The position numbers were made by a program, and so were the translations under genes. From Anthoceros angustus (taxonomy: Eukaryota > Streptophyta > Anthocerotopsida > Anthocerotales > Anthocerotaceae): a stretch of 64,000 nt of DNA. The number at the start of each line of letters is the position of its first letter. The stretch's first letter is position 1. Under the pieces are notes generated by a model that was given only the letters and a program-made list of their open reading frames with translations, did not search any database and was not told the origin of the DNA. The DNA lies in NCBI GenBank assembly GCA_010909165.1, contig VJWM01000193.1, positions 186,001 to 250,000 on the forward strand, read 5' to 3'. Shown here piece by piece: positions 1-10,296 of this stretch.

Positions 1-835
1 AAGGTTGCAATACGGTCTCTCAACTCTGCGTCTGCTTGTTTGAAATTTTTATTTGTATTGCACCCTAAAACCCAAGATGCAAGAGATTCGTACCACACTG
101 TGCCATCTGAGTCTTCTTGAGGCCACCAACGAGGATTTTTTGTATAAGTAACTTTTAGATCTAGACGGCTACCAAGGGTTTCGCAAATGCCAGTCACATA
201 TTTCAAGATTTGTTCGCTTACATTCTTCCCAATGTGCATAGGGTCCATCAAGTGACGAATCAACAAATGCTGGGAACACAAAAATAAATTAAAAAAAAAA
301 TCAAAAGCAGTGAGCCAAAACAAAAGCAAAAAAAGCCTAAACAAAAACCATAGCAAAAGCCTACCTCCCAATATGGAAGCTCCCAAAAAATGGAGGAGAT
401 ATCACTAGTCACTCAACGGGGCCCTGGATGGCGAATTCTTCTTAAAGTACTCTTATGTTTGATCATGGTAGGGGTTGGTGCTAGGGCTGGGGTCCAAACA
501 CGCCTCTCTACTTTGCCATTAAACATATCTTTTTCCTCATCACGGAAAGGATGATCATCAGGGAGATGTAGTCTAAAATTGCCATCATAAATCATTTTAT
601 TTAAATCCTTGGAATTCCTAGCTTGCAAGTTTGTCCAACAAGGAGGGCAAGCACAATATCCCTTCGTTTGAAGCTTAGAAGTAAATGTATACCCTGGATA
701 ATCATGCATGGTCCATAGTAAAATAGCCTTTGTCACAAATGATTGTCCTGCAGCTCCAATCTGCATAGATGCATCAACTACTTGGACACCCTCTTCCCAT
801 AATAAATTCGCCCAACGGCGTAGCAGTTGTCGAGG
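1..835 (-). pseudogene. CACTA (En/Spm) TNP2-type transposase, central part
   Basis: TNP2 is the transposase of plant CACTA DNA transposons. Read on the minus strand, 835 to 414 gives the family's central region (LLWEEGVQVVDAS, AILLWTMHDYPGYT, the Cys motif CACPPCW, LPDDHPFR). A GT-AG intron fits at 364-270 (95 bp): the upstream exon ends in FWELPYW and the next exon resumes with HLLIRHLMDPMHIGKN, matching the TNP2 'MHIEKN' block, and runs to the window edge. One in-frame TGA at 411-413 breaks it. The upstream side switches abruptly near 810-840 into gypsy-derived sequence, so another element has interrupted the gene. The N-terminal part probably lies at 10297-10620. Family assignment is confident; activity is unlikely. 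Confidence 0.85.
270..364 (-). other. Intron within the TNP2 transposase relic
   Basis: On the minus strand the donor is GTAGGC after codon GAG and the acceptor is TTCCCAG. The intron interior is T-rich. Joining the flanks gives a continuous TNP2 reading frame, which is the reason for the call. Confidence 0.75.
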
Positions 836-884
836 TGGAGAACTGCTGGCCTTGCACGCTCTCTCGGTTGGGAATTCAAGAACG

Positions 885-1009
885 GCATACCATAGTTGAT
901 CTGGCACTTCCGTAAGAGGTGGTGTGACACAGAACAAGTGATAACCCCCGTTGCAACCGTCGCACAGGAGCATGAGCTCTGCGTTATCCACCCTCCTGCA
1001 GATCTGATA
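885..1009 (-). pseudogene. PHD zinc finger at the C-terminal end of the gypsy polyprotein
   Basis: PHD fingers bind histone H3 tails. Minus-strand residues run YQIC, an acidic stretch, CDGC, then GYHLFC, TPPLTEVP and WY, i.e. the Cys4-His-Cys3 spacing and the characteristic 'PPL..VP...W' ending. The first ligand Cys is replaced by Tyr (TAT, one G-to-A step from TGT), and the last Cys pair is lost to a shift just after WY. It follows a KNCAPCHLPN segment that is continuous with the post-integrase region, so it belongs to the element and not to the CACTA gene. The reader role is inferred from the family; this copy is mutated. Confidence 0.75.
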
Positions 1010-1349
1010 GGGGTAGTCTGCTGGTGGGATCCAATCTGCTGTCACGATGTTAGGATCCAAGTTGGGCAAGTGGCAGGGTGCGCAATTCTTCATGTGATCG
1101 GTCATGGTCCTCCCATCTGACCCCTGCAATAGCAAAACGCCATTCCCCCGCATCTCCTTCACCCGGAGCACATGTCTGCTGGTGCTAGTATCCAAGGTAT
1201 CACTGTCATACTGAAGATACAACAAAACGACTGAACTTTGAGCTTGGGCTGAAGCTTCCGCGTGTGCGATATCGTAAGGTATCTCTGTCATGAGTTTAGA
1301 TTTGCCATGGCCATGGGCATCGCTTGCTTGAAGAGGGCTGCCCTTTCGC

Positions 1350-2177
1350 CTACAATTCAGGCCCATGTGGCTGGACTGTCCAAGTCCACGACCTGGTGCA
1401 TTTGTCGGGCAATGGCACTGGGCAGCATGGGTTCTCTTCCAAACAACAGGAAATATGGCGAGAAATGGGCCAAGGCTGCATGCTTGCTCATGCGATAGCC
1501 CATAGCAATATAAGGGAGGGCCAGGTCCCAATCCGTCTTGGGCATTTGGAGGCATAGCTTGCGGAGCCCTTTCTTAATTATTTGCACCATCCGCCGTACC
1601 ATCGGCTCGAGGATTGTCTCACCGGTTCGGCGGTGATCTATCGGCATCTAGGAGATCTTGGAATTCCATGAACTCGACCCTTGATCCGCTCACTGCACCG
1701 CCAAATCTCCCAACACATTATGCAAGAATGCTTGTGCGGTGCTACGGAACTCTTATCTGGGAGTGCCACTACCTCCACCCACTTGGAGAAGTGTTCCATC
1801 ACTCATCACATACACGCTTGCCTGGGCGCCTCGCGCCTCAATCGTCACATGACCACCAAAAATAGGCCCATAATGGGCAACGGTGCAACTGGGATGTCAA
1901 TGGTGAATGATGTCTTCACCCGATCGCATTGTTCACAACAGGCCACCTGTTGCTTCACTTGCAGGTACATCCCGTGCCAGTAGAAGTGGGGAGTGAGCAA
2001 ACTATAAGTTCGCTTAACACCAAAATGGCCCATGTCATTGTGCACACGCTTGATAAGGGCGCCTCTGTCGGCTGGTGGAGGCACAAGCCGTTCCACGCCA
2101 TTGCCCAACCTCCTGACAAGGTAGCCATCATGTTGATACAGTGCCCCGCACTGCCCCAGCTCATCTCGCACACGCAA
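1350..2177 (-). pseudogene. Gypsy integrase (zinc-binding domain and core remnant)
   Basis: Integrase inserts retrotransposon cDNA into the chromosome. The H2C2 zinc-binding domain is clear at 2177-1900: VHNDMGHFGVKRT supplies the two His and CCEQCDRVK the Cys pair, with the usual 'HFYWHGM' between. The end of the core appears at about 1647-1357 (LPYIAMGYRMSKHAAL, FGREPMLP). The two parts lie in different frames and the D-D-E core between them is shortened. Downstream, in a third frame, comes the linker leading to the PHD finger. It is inactive as written. Confidence 0.85.
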
Positions 2178-2266
2178 GCATCAACCTGCTTGCACATACC
2201 TGAGGGTATGCTGGTCTTCCCAGATGTCCTTGACGAGTTTCCACCTGCAGATCACCGAACTTGTCC

Positions 2267-3050
2267 CTAGCATATCATGTCACCAAGGCGCAACCGTGAA
2301 AGCCTCATGTAGCCCTCGCCTTGCCGCCGTGCCTCCGTGCTATCCTCAGAGCTCTCATCCGGGTTCCTGGATAGGGTATCTGCATTCTGATGCTTGACTC
2401 CGGCCCGATGCACCACCACAAACTCGTAGTCTTGCAAAATCATCGCCCACCTGGCGAGTTTCCCACTTAGCTTTGAGTTGGCCATTAGCCACTTCAAGGG
2501 CTGGTGATCCGTGACTAGGGTGAAAGGCTGGCCGTACAGGTAGGGTCTAAAATGGCAAACTGCCCATACTGCGGCGAGACACTCGCCTTCATAGTTTTGC
2601 CTGCCTCACATGGTTGCTACGAGAAGCATATGCTATGACTCTCTCATGCCCATGCTCATCCAATTGTGTCGGACAGCCTCCCAGCCCAAGTTCCAGTCGG
2701 TATGGACAACAAAGGGTTTCCCAAAGTCCGGTCCGCCAATCGGAATCGGTGAGCTGTGACTTCAGCTCATCAAACGCCTGCTGAGCCGAACTTGTCCATG
2801 CCCATGTAGTGTCCTTGCGCAACATGTCATTGAGTGGCTTGGCAATTCTGCTGAAGTTCTGGATATACACCCGATAATAGTTGCACAAGCCCAGGAACGC
2901 CCTCACAGCTGATACATTGGTGGGTTCCTTGACCCGCAAGATGGCTTGAATCTTGGCTGCATGTGGCATCATGCCATTCGGGACAATCCTATGACTCAAA
3001 TATGCCATAGTGTTCATCCCAAATTCGCACTTTGCTGGGTGACAAGTCAA
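2267..3050 (-). pseudogene. Gypsy RT thumb/connection and RNase H
   Basis: The minus strand reads CEFGMNTMAYLSHRI, then LGLCNYYRVYIQNFSRIAKPL and LLRKDTTWAW, the standard Ty3 segment joining reverse transcriptase to RNase H. RNase H follows (FDELKSQLTD, ERVIAYASR) and continues in another frame with LARWAMILQDYEFVVVHR and NADTLSRNP, the classical end of gypsy RNase H. RNase H degrades the RNA strand during reverse transcription. Frame changes near 2590 and 2690 break it. Confidence 0.88.
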
Positions 3051-3101
3051 TTGGGCCTCATGTGAGGGCCGGAACAGTCCTCAAGGTGGACCAAGTGTGA
3101 T

Positions 3102-4345
3102 TCAAGTCCTCAGCACAAGCACATCGCCTATGTAACAAAGTAGATTAGCACGGTCAACACTAGGTCCATCACCCGGAATGTTACGCCCTCGAACCCAAAA
3201 GGCATCACTAGCCATTCCACCTTGAGAGAACCGTGGAATGCGGTCTTTTGATGTCCTCCTCACTGTATGTTGAAACCTTGTCGCAAGTCCTGGAGAAATA
3301 GCCGACCGCCCAATGCTGTCAAAAATCTCCTCTGGAGTTGGCATGGGGTAACGGTCTTGAGCTGTGACGGCATTGATGGGGCGATAATCTCCGCACATCC
3401 TCTTCTCAGTCCATAGCCCCTGGCTGTCTTTCTTTGGTGGCATGACTGGCGCGAATCCAAACTTGATCCGGATGAGTCCGGCATCCAAGAGCTCCTTGCA
3501 CCTGGCGTCGACCATTTCCCATTCCGATTTGCTGAGCCGGTACCGTCGGCGGTAGATGGGCTCCTCGGTCAACACTAGGTCCATCACCCGGAATGTTACA
3601 GTGCTCGAACCCAAAAGGCATCACTAGCCATTCCCACAGCTGGTGAGAACCGTGGAATGCGGTCTTTTTGATGTCCTCCTCTGCTACCGGTACCTGGTTG
3701 AAACCTTGTCTCAAGTCCAGAGAAGTAATGGACCGCCTAATGTCACAAAATCTCCTCCGAGTTGGCATGGGGTAACGGTCTTGAGCGGTGACGGCATTGA
3801 TGGGGCGATAATCCCCGCACATCCTCTTCTCACCATAGCCCCCGGCCGTCTTCTTTGGTGGCATGACTGCGGGCGCTAAATCCAAACTTGACGGTCACGG
3901 ATGAGTCCAAAGATCCAAGAGCTCCTTGCACCTGGCGTCGACCATTTCCCATTCCGATTTGCTGAGCCGGTACCGTCGTCGGTAGATGGGCTCCTCAGTG
4001 GTCAACTTGATACGAAATGTGGTCACGTTGCACCGCTTGAGCTCCTTCATTGAAAATGCAAAACAATCCTTGTACCTAAGCAATAATGTCCTGATCCACT
4101 CACGCTGGTCATCAGTAAGCTCAGGTCCCATGGTCCAAAGGAACGTGTCCGCCGTTAAAGGTGGCTTGGATGGCGCTCCCCCTCCATCTGTCCCGGCATC
4201 CTGAAGGGTTGATGCAAGAAAAGTAGACCTTGAATCGCCCGCCACCCATACGGCCTCCTCCCTCCTCTGATCGAGCCAAGGATGAGGTGGTAAATCCGGG
4301 AAAGGGAAAGTGTACTGCATCAGTGGGGCAGGCATGTGCCGTGAG
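3102..4345 (-). pseudogene. Gypsy reverse transcriptase, with an internal tandem duplication
   Basis: The N-terminal part is at 4345-3895: YKDCFAFSMKELKRCNV and EEPIYRRRYRLSKSEWEMV, the usual Ty3 entry into RT. The palm follows as CGDYRPINAVTAQDRYPMPTP and the second-strand motif survives as 'YIGDVLV' near 3120, a degraded form of the YxDD box. The segment is present twice: about 3150-3560 and 3570-3990 are near-copies differing by small indels, so the RT start and palm occur in tandem. The upstream end abuts the methyltransferase motif X (MDLNAVTWLV). Confidence 0.88.
3140..3990. repeat. 420-bp imperfect tandem duplication inside the gypsy RT
   Basis: Landmarks recur about 415-430 bases apart: the words for 'GSS..TFRVMDLVL' at about 3150 and 3569, the block for 'ASDAFW' at 3200 and 3618, and the 'YRRRYRLSKSEWEMV' block at 3531 and 3961. 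The copies differ mainly by short indels, several next to CAG/CTG words. Confidence 0.8.
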
Positions 4346-5320
4346 CGAATCTTTGCTTGGACCTCAAGATCTCGAATGCCAAACACAAGCTAACCAACCA
4401 TGTGACGGCGTTGAGGTCCATGGCTCGCCAAGTGCCGCATAACGCTTGGGAGACTGCGTGAAAGGAGTGAGTTTGGAAACCCATTAGCCTTTCCCTGCTT
4501 CCACGCAGGCTCCTCCCATTGTTGTGTGGTTGTATTTAGAGCAATCCAAAGACCTTGTCCCCTCAGAAGCATGTGAAGCGGGAAAAGTGACCAGTGTTGG
4601 GAGAGTGCTTCTGGGTGCCCTAGGAATGTTGGTGGGGTACCAGGGCGCTCTCTCGGCAGCCCTGACAAGCCTGGCTTGGTGGTGAGGTTCCAATACGGTC
4701 TGCAAGGCCAGCGTCGGGTCGTGTGTAGTGTTGCTAAGCACTATCTCCAGCACCGCCCTTGGCACCCAATTTGTCCAATAGTTGCGTAAGCGGTGCGTGT
4801 AGCTGCCCACTTGTGCTGCATCCATGAGGAAGGGGGGTCCCAGGTGATGTTGCACGAGCATCATGTCTTCTTTCACCTGGGCCCGTGAGTCAAACCGAGT
4901 GTGTGTTTTCCAGGGCGTACAATGAGGGCTATACTGGCCCCACACCAAGATCTGTAAGTCTCAAAAAGCCCCGTTGGGTCTTGGCAGCGTCACCGCCCGC
5001 CTTTTGAGAAAACCTTGCACTCCCATCCAAAGAATGACCAAGTCCATGGGAGCCAATGCATGGATGTGACGCCTTGGATGTACCAGACATCCCGTGGCGG
5101 TCATAAGGTACTGCCACAGTACAAATGACTAGGAAAGCGCAGCGTTCTTGGATGGGTAAAAGCCCAAAAGGTTGGGAGATCTCACAGCTTGTCAAGATGT
5201 ACCGGTGGATAGTGAGCCCGGCCTTGAGAATTGCTTCTAGGCCTGTGCATAACCCACCAAAGAGTTCAACCACCGTCACTCCTGCTGCAGGCAGTGTCCA
5301 CCTGATGGGTTGATGATCAA
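4345..5320 (-). pseudogene. Cytosine-5 DNA methyltransferase-like domain inside the gypsy pol
   Basis: C5 methyltransferases add a methyl group to cytosine using S-adenosylmethionine. On the minus strand, motif I is VTVVELFGGLCTGLEA (ELFGG at 5267-5253), the SAM-binding loop. A motif IV-like block at 5025-5005 reads WEC followed by VFS, with DLVI in an adjacent frame upstream; the catalytic Cys is present but the usual Pro before it is Glu. At 4948-4484 come GPPFLMDAAQVGS and HRLRNYWTNW (motif VIII/TRD-like), and at about 4420-4380 MDLNAVTWLV (motif X). It lies between retropepsin and RT, in the element's orientation. At least three frame changes make this copy inactive. It is not a stand-alone host gene, because both flanks are gypsy pol. 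DNMT3/DRM-like affinity is only a guess. Confidence 0.75.
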
Positions 5321-5559
5321 CGTGCCCGGGTGAGTGGGTGGTCGGTGTAGGTGCCGCCCAAGAGTCGAGCACGGCCACTTGATCCTTGACCCCTTGCAAC
5401 ATGATAGTTGCATCTTCTCCCGCCGAAACAACCTCGCATGATCCGTGATATTATTGCCGCCCATGCTTCATTAGGCTCATCCTCGAGCTCGGGTGACAAC
5501 CATCTGTGCACGTGAGTGGTGTCCCTTGCCATCAGCGAAGTGCTGGCGCAACAGTTTGT

Positions 5560-5763
5560 TGTCAGGATGTGGCGCACAGCCAACGAAGCTTCATCCTCAT
5601 CACTCCTTCCATGCAGATGTAAGGGGAAGTGGGCCACCTCTTGGCCTCCACGTTGCCAATCTGGCCGGTAGTAGGCTTGCTCTGTCCAATTGTCGATACT
5701 GACACCTGGCGGGAAGAGAAATTCTTGCCCCAGCAGAACATCATAATTGGTAGCAGTGGTCAC
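5560..5763 (-). pseudogene. Gypsy retropepsin, C-terminal part
   Basis: The minus strand reads YDVLLGQEFLFPPG followed by VSIDNWTEQAYYRPDW, the end of a retroviral-type aspartic protease where the (V/I)LLG motif precedes the last beta strands. The catalytic DTG region and any Gag would lie upstream (above 5763), but the sequence there belongs to another element, so the protease is truncated. Retropepsin would process the polyprotein. Confidence 0.75.
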
Positions 5764-5907
5764 TAAACAATGGACAGCTCGTTGGACGCTCAGACATCTT
5801 CACGCGCGGCTCACCGTTGAGGTTGGAGCAGCGAACGCGGCGAAGAAGGCGCAACGTGCCAGCGGTCTCCGACAAGCGGCTACAGCAACCAAGGGAGGAG
5901 AAGGCGA

Positions 5908-6332
5908 TGGCACCCAAAAAGCCTGCGGAAGTTTGGGAGCCATGGAACCTCGTGGAGCGCAACATTGTGACTCGGCGCTATCCGGACTTTGGGCCCTGGC
6001 TGGAGGAAGCAGGAGAATTGGTGCAGGAGTGGCACTTGGATGCGCTCCATGGTCCGACGCTCGGTCACCGTCCGGAGTTCGCCCGAAAATGCCGGCGGTC
6101 AATAAGGAGGTGCGGTCCAAGAACCTCCGGAGGACCCAAGGCGATGGACCTTGAGGTCCCGAGGCGCCTACAACCGCCCAAAGGAGGAAGAAGGGGAGGG
6201 TGCCGAGCCCCTCAAGGCGGGAAGATAGGGCCGCCACAGGGGCGCCGAGGCTCGACGCAGGACCACCAACGGATGGTCGATATCCGACCACCGGATACGA
6301 GTAAGGGCGGTAGCCCGATCATTGTCCATTGA
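5908..6332 (+). pseudogene. N-terminal block of the coiled-coil element protein (copy A)
   Basis: From the ATG at 5908 the reading is MAPKKPAEVWEPWNLVERN, then RRYPDFGPWLEEAGELVQEWHLD. The copy at 59.9 kb has the same residues with a few substitutions. Conservation at protein level between two diverged copies shows this is a real reading frame. After about residue 55 the frame is lost here but continues in copy B (EYARKMLAAAKKEVRSKNLRE). Function is unknown; a Gag N-terminal domain is possible. Confidence 0.55.
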
Positions 6333-7592
6333 ACTCGCCACCAAGGTGGATCACCTTGGTGATAACTGCTGGTATTCCCCGCATGCGCCGCAATGGGGAA
6401 GAGGGCGGACTGGGAAGGATTATCTTCGCCGGCGTGAGGCCCGCAAGCTCAGACCGAGAAGCCTCGCCATCTGGGCCGCCCCATACCGATCCATGTATGG
6501 GGCATTTCGAGCTCCTCAAGGAAGGGGAGAGCTTGAGCGAGCGCCCGGAAAGGACCGAGGCCCCGCCGAAGTGGAGCGGCAAGGGCGCCGAGGGAGGAGG
6601 CCGATCGTCAAGGCCAAACGGACCCGGAGGAGGACGATCGAGGATTCCGACTCCATACGCCCTGAACGGACCCCTCACCACCTGTGGAAGTATGGAAGAA
6701 ATTCCCGCCTCCTCCCGTGCCCCAACCGAGAAGCCTCGCCATCTGGGCCGCCCCATACCGAGGAGCCCCGCCACCACCACCACAACCATACCGAGGAGCC
6801 TCACGACTGTGAGGGAGCCAAGAGACGCAAGACCACTTACCAACGCTGCACCTCGGGACGGTGCCAAGACTTACCCCGCCACCACAACCACACCGAGGAG
6901 CCCGCCGACTGTGAGGGAGCCAAGAGACGCAAGACCACCAACGCTGCACCTCGGGACGGTGCCAAGACTTACCCCGCCTACCTGAGTGGCAAGAAGCGAG
7001 GAAGCAAGAAGGAGGGCAGAGGGACGCCTGTGAGCAGGAGGACACCGGGCAGCAGACCCGAGCCGGGTCCTGCCGCCTGTGAAGGGGCAAAAGGCTTGCT
7101 CCCGACCCCTCACCTCCTCCGAGCCCTGTGGAGAAAAGGGCGAGAAGGAGCTCGCGCCAAAAGGGCCAAGGAGGGTGAAGCTCCGAGCCAAGACTCGTGA
7201 CCTAAGGGTCCCGATTAGGTCCGAGAACCCACCGACTTACTCCGGACAATGTATGGAGGTCCTGATCGGAAATGCCGGCCCCGCCACGGACTTTGTGGGA
7301 GCCTCACTGCGCCGTGGAAGAAACACGGCGGGTCCTGCCACTTATGGACATGCTGGGGTCTCGGGATGGCCGAGAAGACCTGTGGAGGTAGAAGCCACCC
7401 GAGGCGCATGGTACTCCTCCGTGAGCAGCTTGAGGGGCCCAGAGGCAGAAGGAAGGCCAAGCTCGGCCGATTGAGGAGGGAAACGCCGGAGGCCGAGAGG
7501 GAGGTCCGTCCATCCGCAAGGACCGACTAAATTCCTTCACCGGAGGAGCACTGGCAAGCTAAGGAGGCCCAAGCGGGCCGAGGACCTCCGCA

Positions 7593-8150
7593 GTGAGGGG
7601 CGAGCGCAGCAGAAGCGAGGCGCCCGGGCGCAAGCGAGCGGGCGCGGACCGCGAGGCAGCCGACCAGAGCCAAGCTGGAGAGGCTCAGGTGAAGGTGGCC
7701 AAGGAGGCGGAAGCCACGGCGAAGGCCGATCGCGATCACTATCGGCGTGATCGGAACCGGTGGAGGGAGGCGGCTGAGAGAGCCACGGCCAATCTGAAGG
7801 CCGAGCAGGTGGCAGCGGAGCAAGCACGGACGAGCCGTGCAGAAACACTGGAGGCCAGCACCCGGGAAATCGGGGACCTCAGGGCGCAGCTGCAGGAGGT
7901 AGAAGGGAGGCGGCAGGAGTTGGAGGACAGCAAGGACACCTTGGAGTTACAACTCCAAGACGCGTCGGAGCAGCAAGGAGTTCTCAACGAGAGAATCCAG
8001 GACTTCGAGCGGGAGATAGAGCGCCTCCAGCTCTGCCTGAAGATGGAGCAGGAGGTGGCGGAGCAAGCGCGGACCAGCCAGGGCCAAGAAGTTCGCGACA
8101 AGGAGATGGAGGATCTCCGGACTCACCGGAGGTGGAGCAAAGCAGCGTGA
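7593..8150 (+). pseudogene. Long coiled-coil segment of the element protein (copy A)
   Basis: The ORF carries heptad-like Glu/Gln/Leu/Arg-rich sequence: DRDHYRRDRNRWREAAERA, LKAEQVAAEQARTSRAE, TREIGDLRAQLQEVEGRRQE, then LELQLQDASEQ and EREIERLQLCL. It matches copy B almost residue for residue, so the frame is selected or recently copied. It continues with indels to about 8600 (EREMAELTARMDKEARALEG). No enzyme motif is present. It probably self-assembles, in the way Gag coiled coils do; that is inference. Confidence 0.6.
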
Positions 8151-9639
8151 GATGGAAGACCGCAAGGAGACTTTGAGCCGCAGCCCAAACTATCATTGAG
8201 AGGAATGGTAGTTCAGGACATGGTCGCGAACGCGACGAAATAGAGCGGCCCGCCTGCTGGCGATGAGTCGACGGCGATGGAACAGGAGCGTGACGCCGAG
8301 ATGGAGAAGGGCCTGGCGAAGCCCGCACCGCAAAGGTTGCCCGACCGTCTGGAGAGGGAGATGGCGGAGTTAACAGCCAGAATGGACAAAGAGGCGAGGG
8401 CGCTGGAAGGCATAAGAAGCCGCCGTCCACCGAGGAAGGAAGGGAACGCCGCTATGGCGGGCAAGCCGGGCAGAACTAAGCGGAGGGAGTTGGAGCAGGT
8501 GGAGCAACAGCGACGGCTGCGGGAGGTGACCGAGGCAGCCCTGGCAGCCTCGCGAGAAGCAGCCCGGCTCCAGCTATCAAACCTGGCGGGGGAGGTGGAG
8601 CAACAAGCCGGCAACAGGCTCAGCTCCCGGAGCACCTATGGCGAAGGGAGTATCGGGTGCTCCGGGCGCACGTGGAAGAGGCAATCCAGCAAGTGGATTC
8701 GGACTTTGCCTATTACCACGCTGAGCTCCCAAGGAGGAGGTCCGTCCATCCGCAAGGACCGGACCTCGGAAGGCCCTGAGGGGAAGAAGGGCACGGGACA
8801 AAGACAGGACCCTAGGGGCCCTGTTTGGAGACGACGGCAGCGAGAGGAGAAGAGCCCCAAGAGGAGCGGGACGCAACGGACCCCATGGTAAGTTCACCAC
8901 CACCCGCTCCGGAGAAGGGAGGTGACGGGCCCGAAGGGTGCAGGGAGCCAACCCAACCAAGACAAGGGTCTGGGTAAGGAGGAGGACCTAGCAAGACGAG
9001 GTCCATGGTGAAGGGGTCCGGAGCTTGGGGACCGGACTGAATAAGTTCGACCCCGAGGTCCGAACCTGAGACGAGGCCGGACCCACCGACTCAGAAATAA
9101 GCCGGACCTGGAGTTCAGACTGAGTCGAGACCGACCTCGAGGTCGACTGGCAAGAAGGAGGAGCCCCTTCGACTTACGCTGGGGAGCAGATAGTGGCCCC
9201 ACCGAGGGGACCCATGGGAGGCTGGAGGATGACGTGGTAACGGCGGCCGCCGACCGCCGAGCCAACCCGATGTGATTCCGGGAGAGGAGGGGTCCCGCGG
9301 ATCATCCGATTGCGCGCGCAATCGCCGTGACGGGAGATTGGACCACCAATCCCAAGGCGGAACTCGGACCTTCCCACCACCGCCGGCGAAGGAGATAGGG
9401 GAGGGAATAGGATGGTAGGCGTCGATTAGGCATACCGAAATGGGCCATCACCGTAATAGGGGTGTAATAAAGACGCCGACCGGCGTAGTATAAGAGGGTC
9501 AGCCTCAATAAATCATCTTTCTTGGTGTTGATGCCGCTGCCTGCACCTTGTGTGTCTTCTTGCTAACGTGAGTCCCGAGTCACCGAAAGGTGCACGATAC
9601 CCGAGGGATTGATCGTGGTCCCGTGACGGACCTAACGTG

Positions 9640-10250
9640 TTGTGGTGTGTGCAGTGGAAGGGTGATCGGGACCGTGCGCCCGAGCCGCGCCGTCACCGAA
9701 CGGACCGAACGTGAGCCGAGGGGACTGGAGGGCGGCAGAGCCCGGACGAGAGGCCCAGAACGCGAGGAGGTCCGGATCGTAACCCGCCTTTCCTTAAGAC
9801 CGATAAGTGTAGTGTGAGTGGAGAGAGGAACGACGAGAGGTGTGAGAGACGAACGGAACGAAACGGACGCGAACGGTCCTTAAACGCTTGGCCATACCGG
9901 CCTGTGCGGTGTTTGTCGCGAGTAGTTAGACGTGAGCTGAGGAGTGTGTGCGTTGGAACTGAACGGACGCAAAGTAAGACGAGAATCGCCGAACGGACCG
10001 AACGGAGCTCGCTATTCCTTGGGAACGAACTCCTTCCTACAACGACACGGACGGGCGCCCACCGGGGCCGTTGTCGCGCCACACCGCCACCACGTCACAC
10101 TGTGCCCTTGTCATATTAATAGGGTTCTTACCTACTCGTTAGGCCACTGGCATAGTAGTTGGGTTTATCCTAACTGACTAGCTAAATATATATGAAGACA
10201 CATGCATGGGTTGTGGGCGTGATTGTAACTCTCACTATCGCCTTCTAAAG
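9640..10250. other. GC-rich repeat-derived spacer with recurrent 'cgaacgga' words
   Basis: The stretch is full of the word 'gaacggaccgaacg' and variants (9690, 9850, 9960, 9990), suggesting a decayed short-period repeat or an LTR/leader of the preceding element. No conserved reading frame was recognised. Confidence 0.4.
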
Positions 10251-10296
10251 TATTCATGCTATCACCCATATCCAATCTTCCTACCCGAGCCGCATG

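Larger units (their letters stand above)
840..5770 (-). mobile_element. Degenerate Ty3/gypsy retrotransposon, order PR-DNA methyltransferase-RT-RNaseH-INT-PHD
   Basis: From high to low coordinate the minus strand encodes the end of a retropepsin, a cytosine-5 DNA methyltransferase-like domain, a Ty3-type reverse transcriptase and RNase H, an integrase zinc finger and core, and a PHD finger. No Gag and no convincing LTR is visible at either end: the 5' side stops in the protease next to the coiled-coil element and the 3' side runs into TNP2 sequence. Many one- to three-base indels and a 420-bp tandem duplication in RT break the frames, so the copy is dead as written. PR, RT, RNase H and INT in this order are diagnostic of Ty3/gypsy. 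The methyltransferase and PHD modules are the unusual parts. Confidence 0.85.
5780..9640 (+). mobile_element. GC-rich coiled-coil retroelement, copy A (probably a Gag-only LTR derivative)
   Basis: This plus-strand element shares its protein with a second copy at 59.7-62.2 kb. It begins near an ORF starting MAPKKPAEVWEPW, continues through a low-complexity Pro/Arg-rich middle and ends with a long coiled coil. At 9488-9520 there is a TATA-like 'tataagag' followed by 'aataaatc', which resembles the promoter and poly(A) part of an LTR. No protease, RT or integrase is visible. The order (conserved N-terminal block, charged linker, coiled coil) suits a Gag-like structural protein or a large non-autonomous derivative, but no named family was recognised. 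Base composition is far more GC-rich than the host intergenic DNA. Confidence 0.55.

Noticed and set aside
4345-5402. A stand-alone host DNA methyltransferase gene
   Set aside because: Both flanks are gypsy pol in the same orientation, without intron signals or a separate start, so it is part of the element.
5800-9400. Minus-strand ORFs in the GC-rich block (e.g. 6319-6867, 8213-8635)
   Set aside because: High GC content keeps antisense frames open; only the plus-strand frames are conserved between copies A and B.
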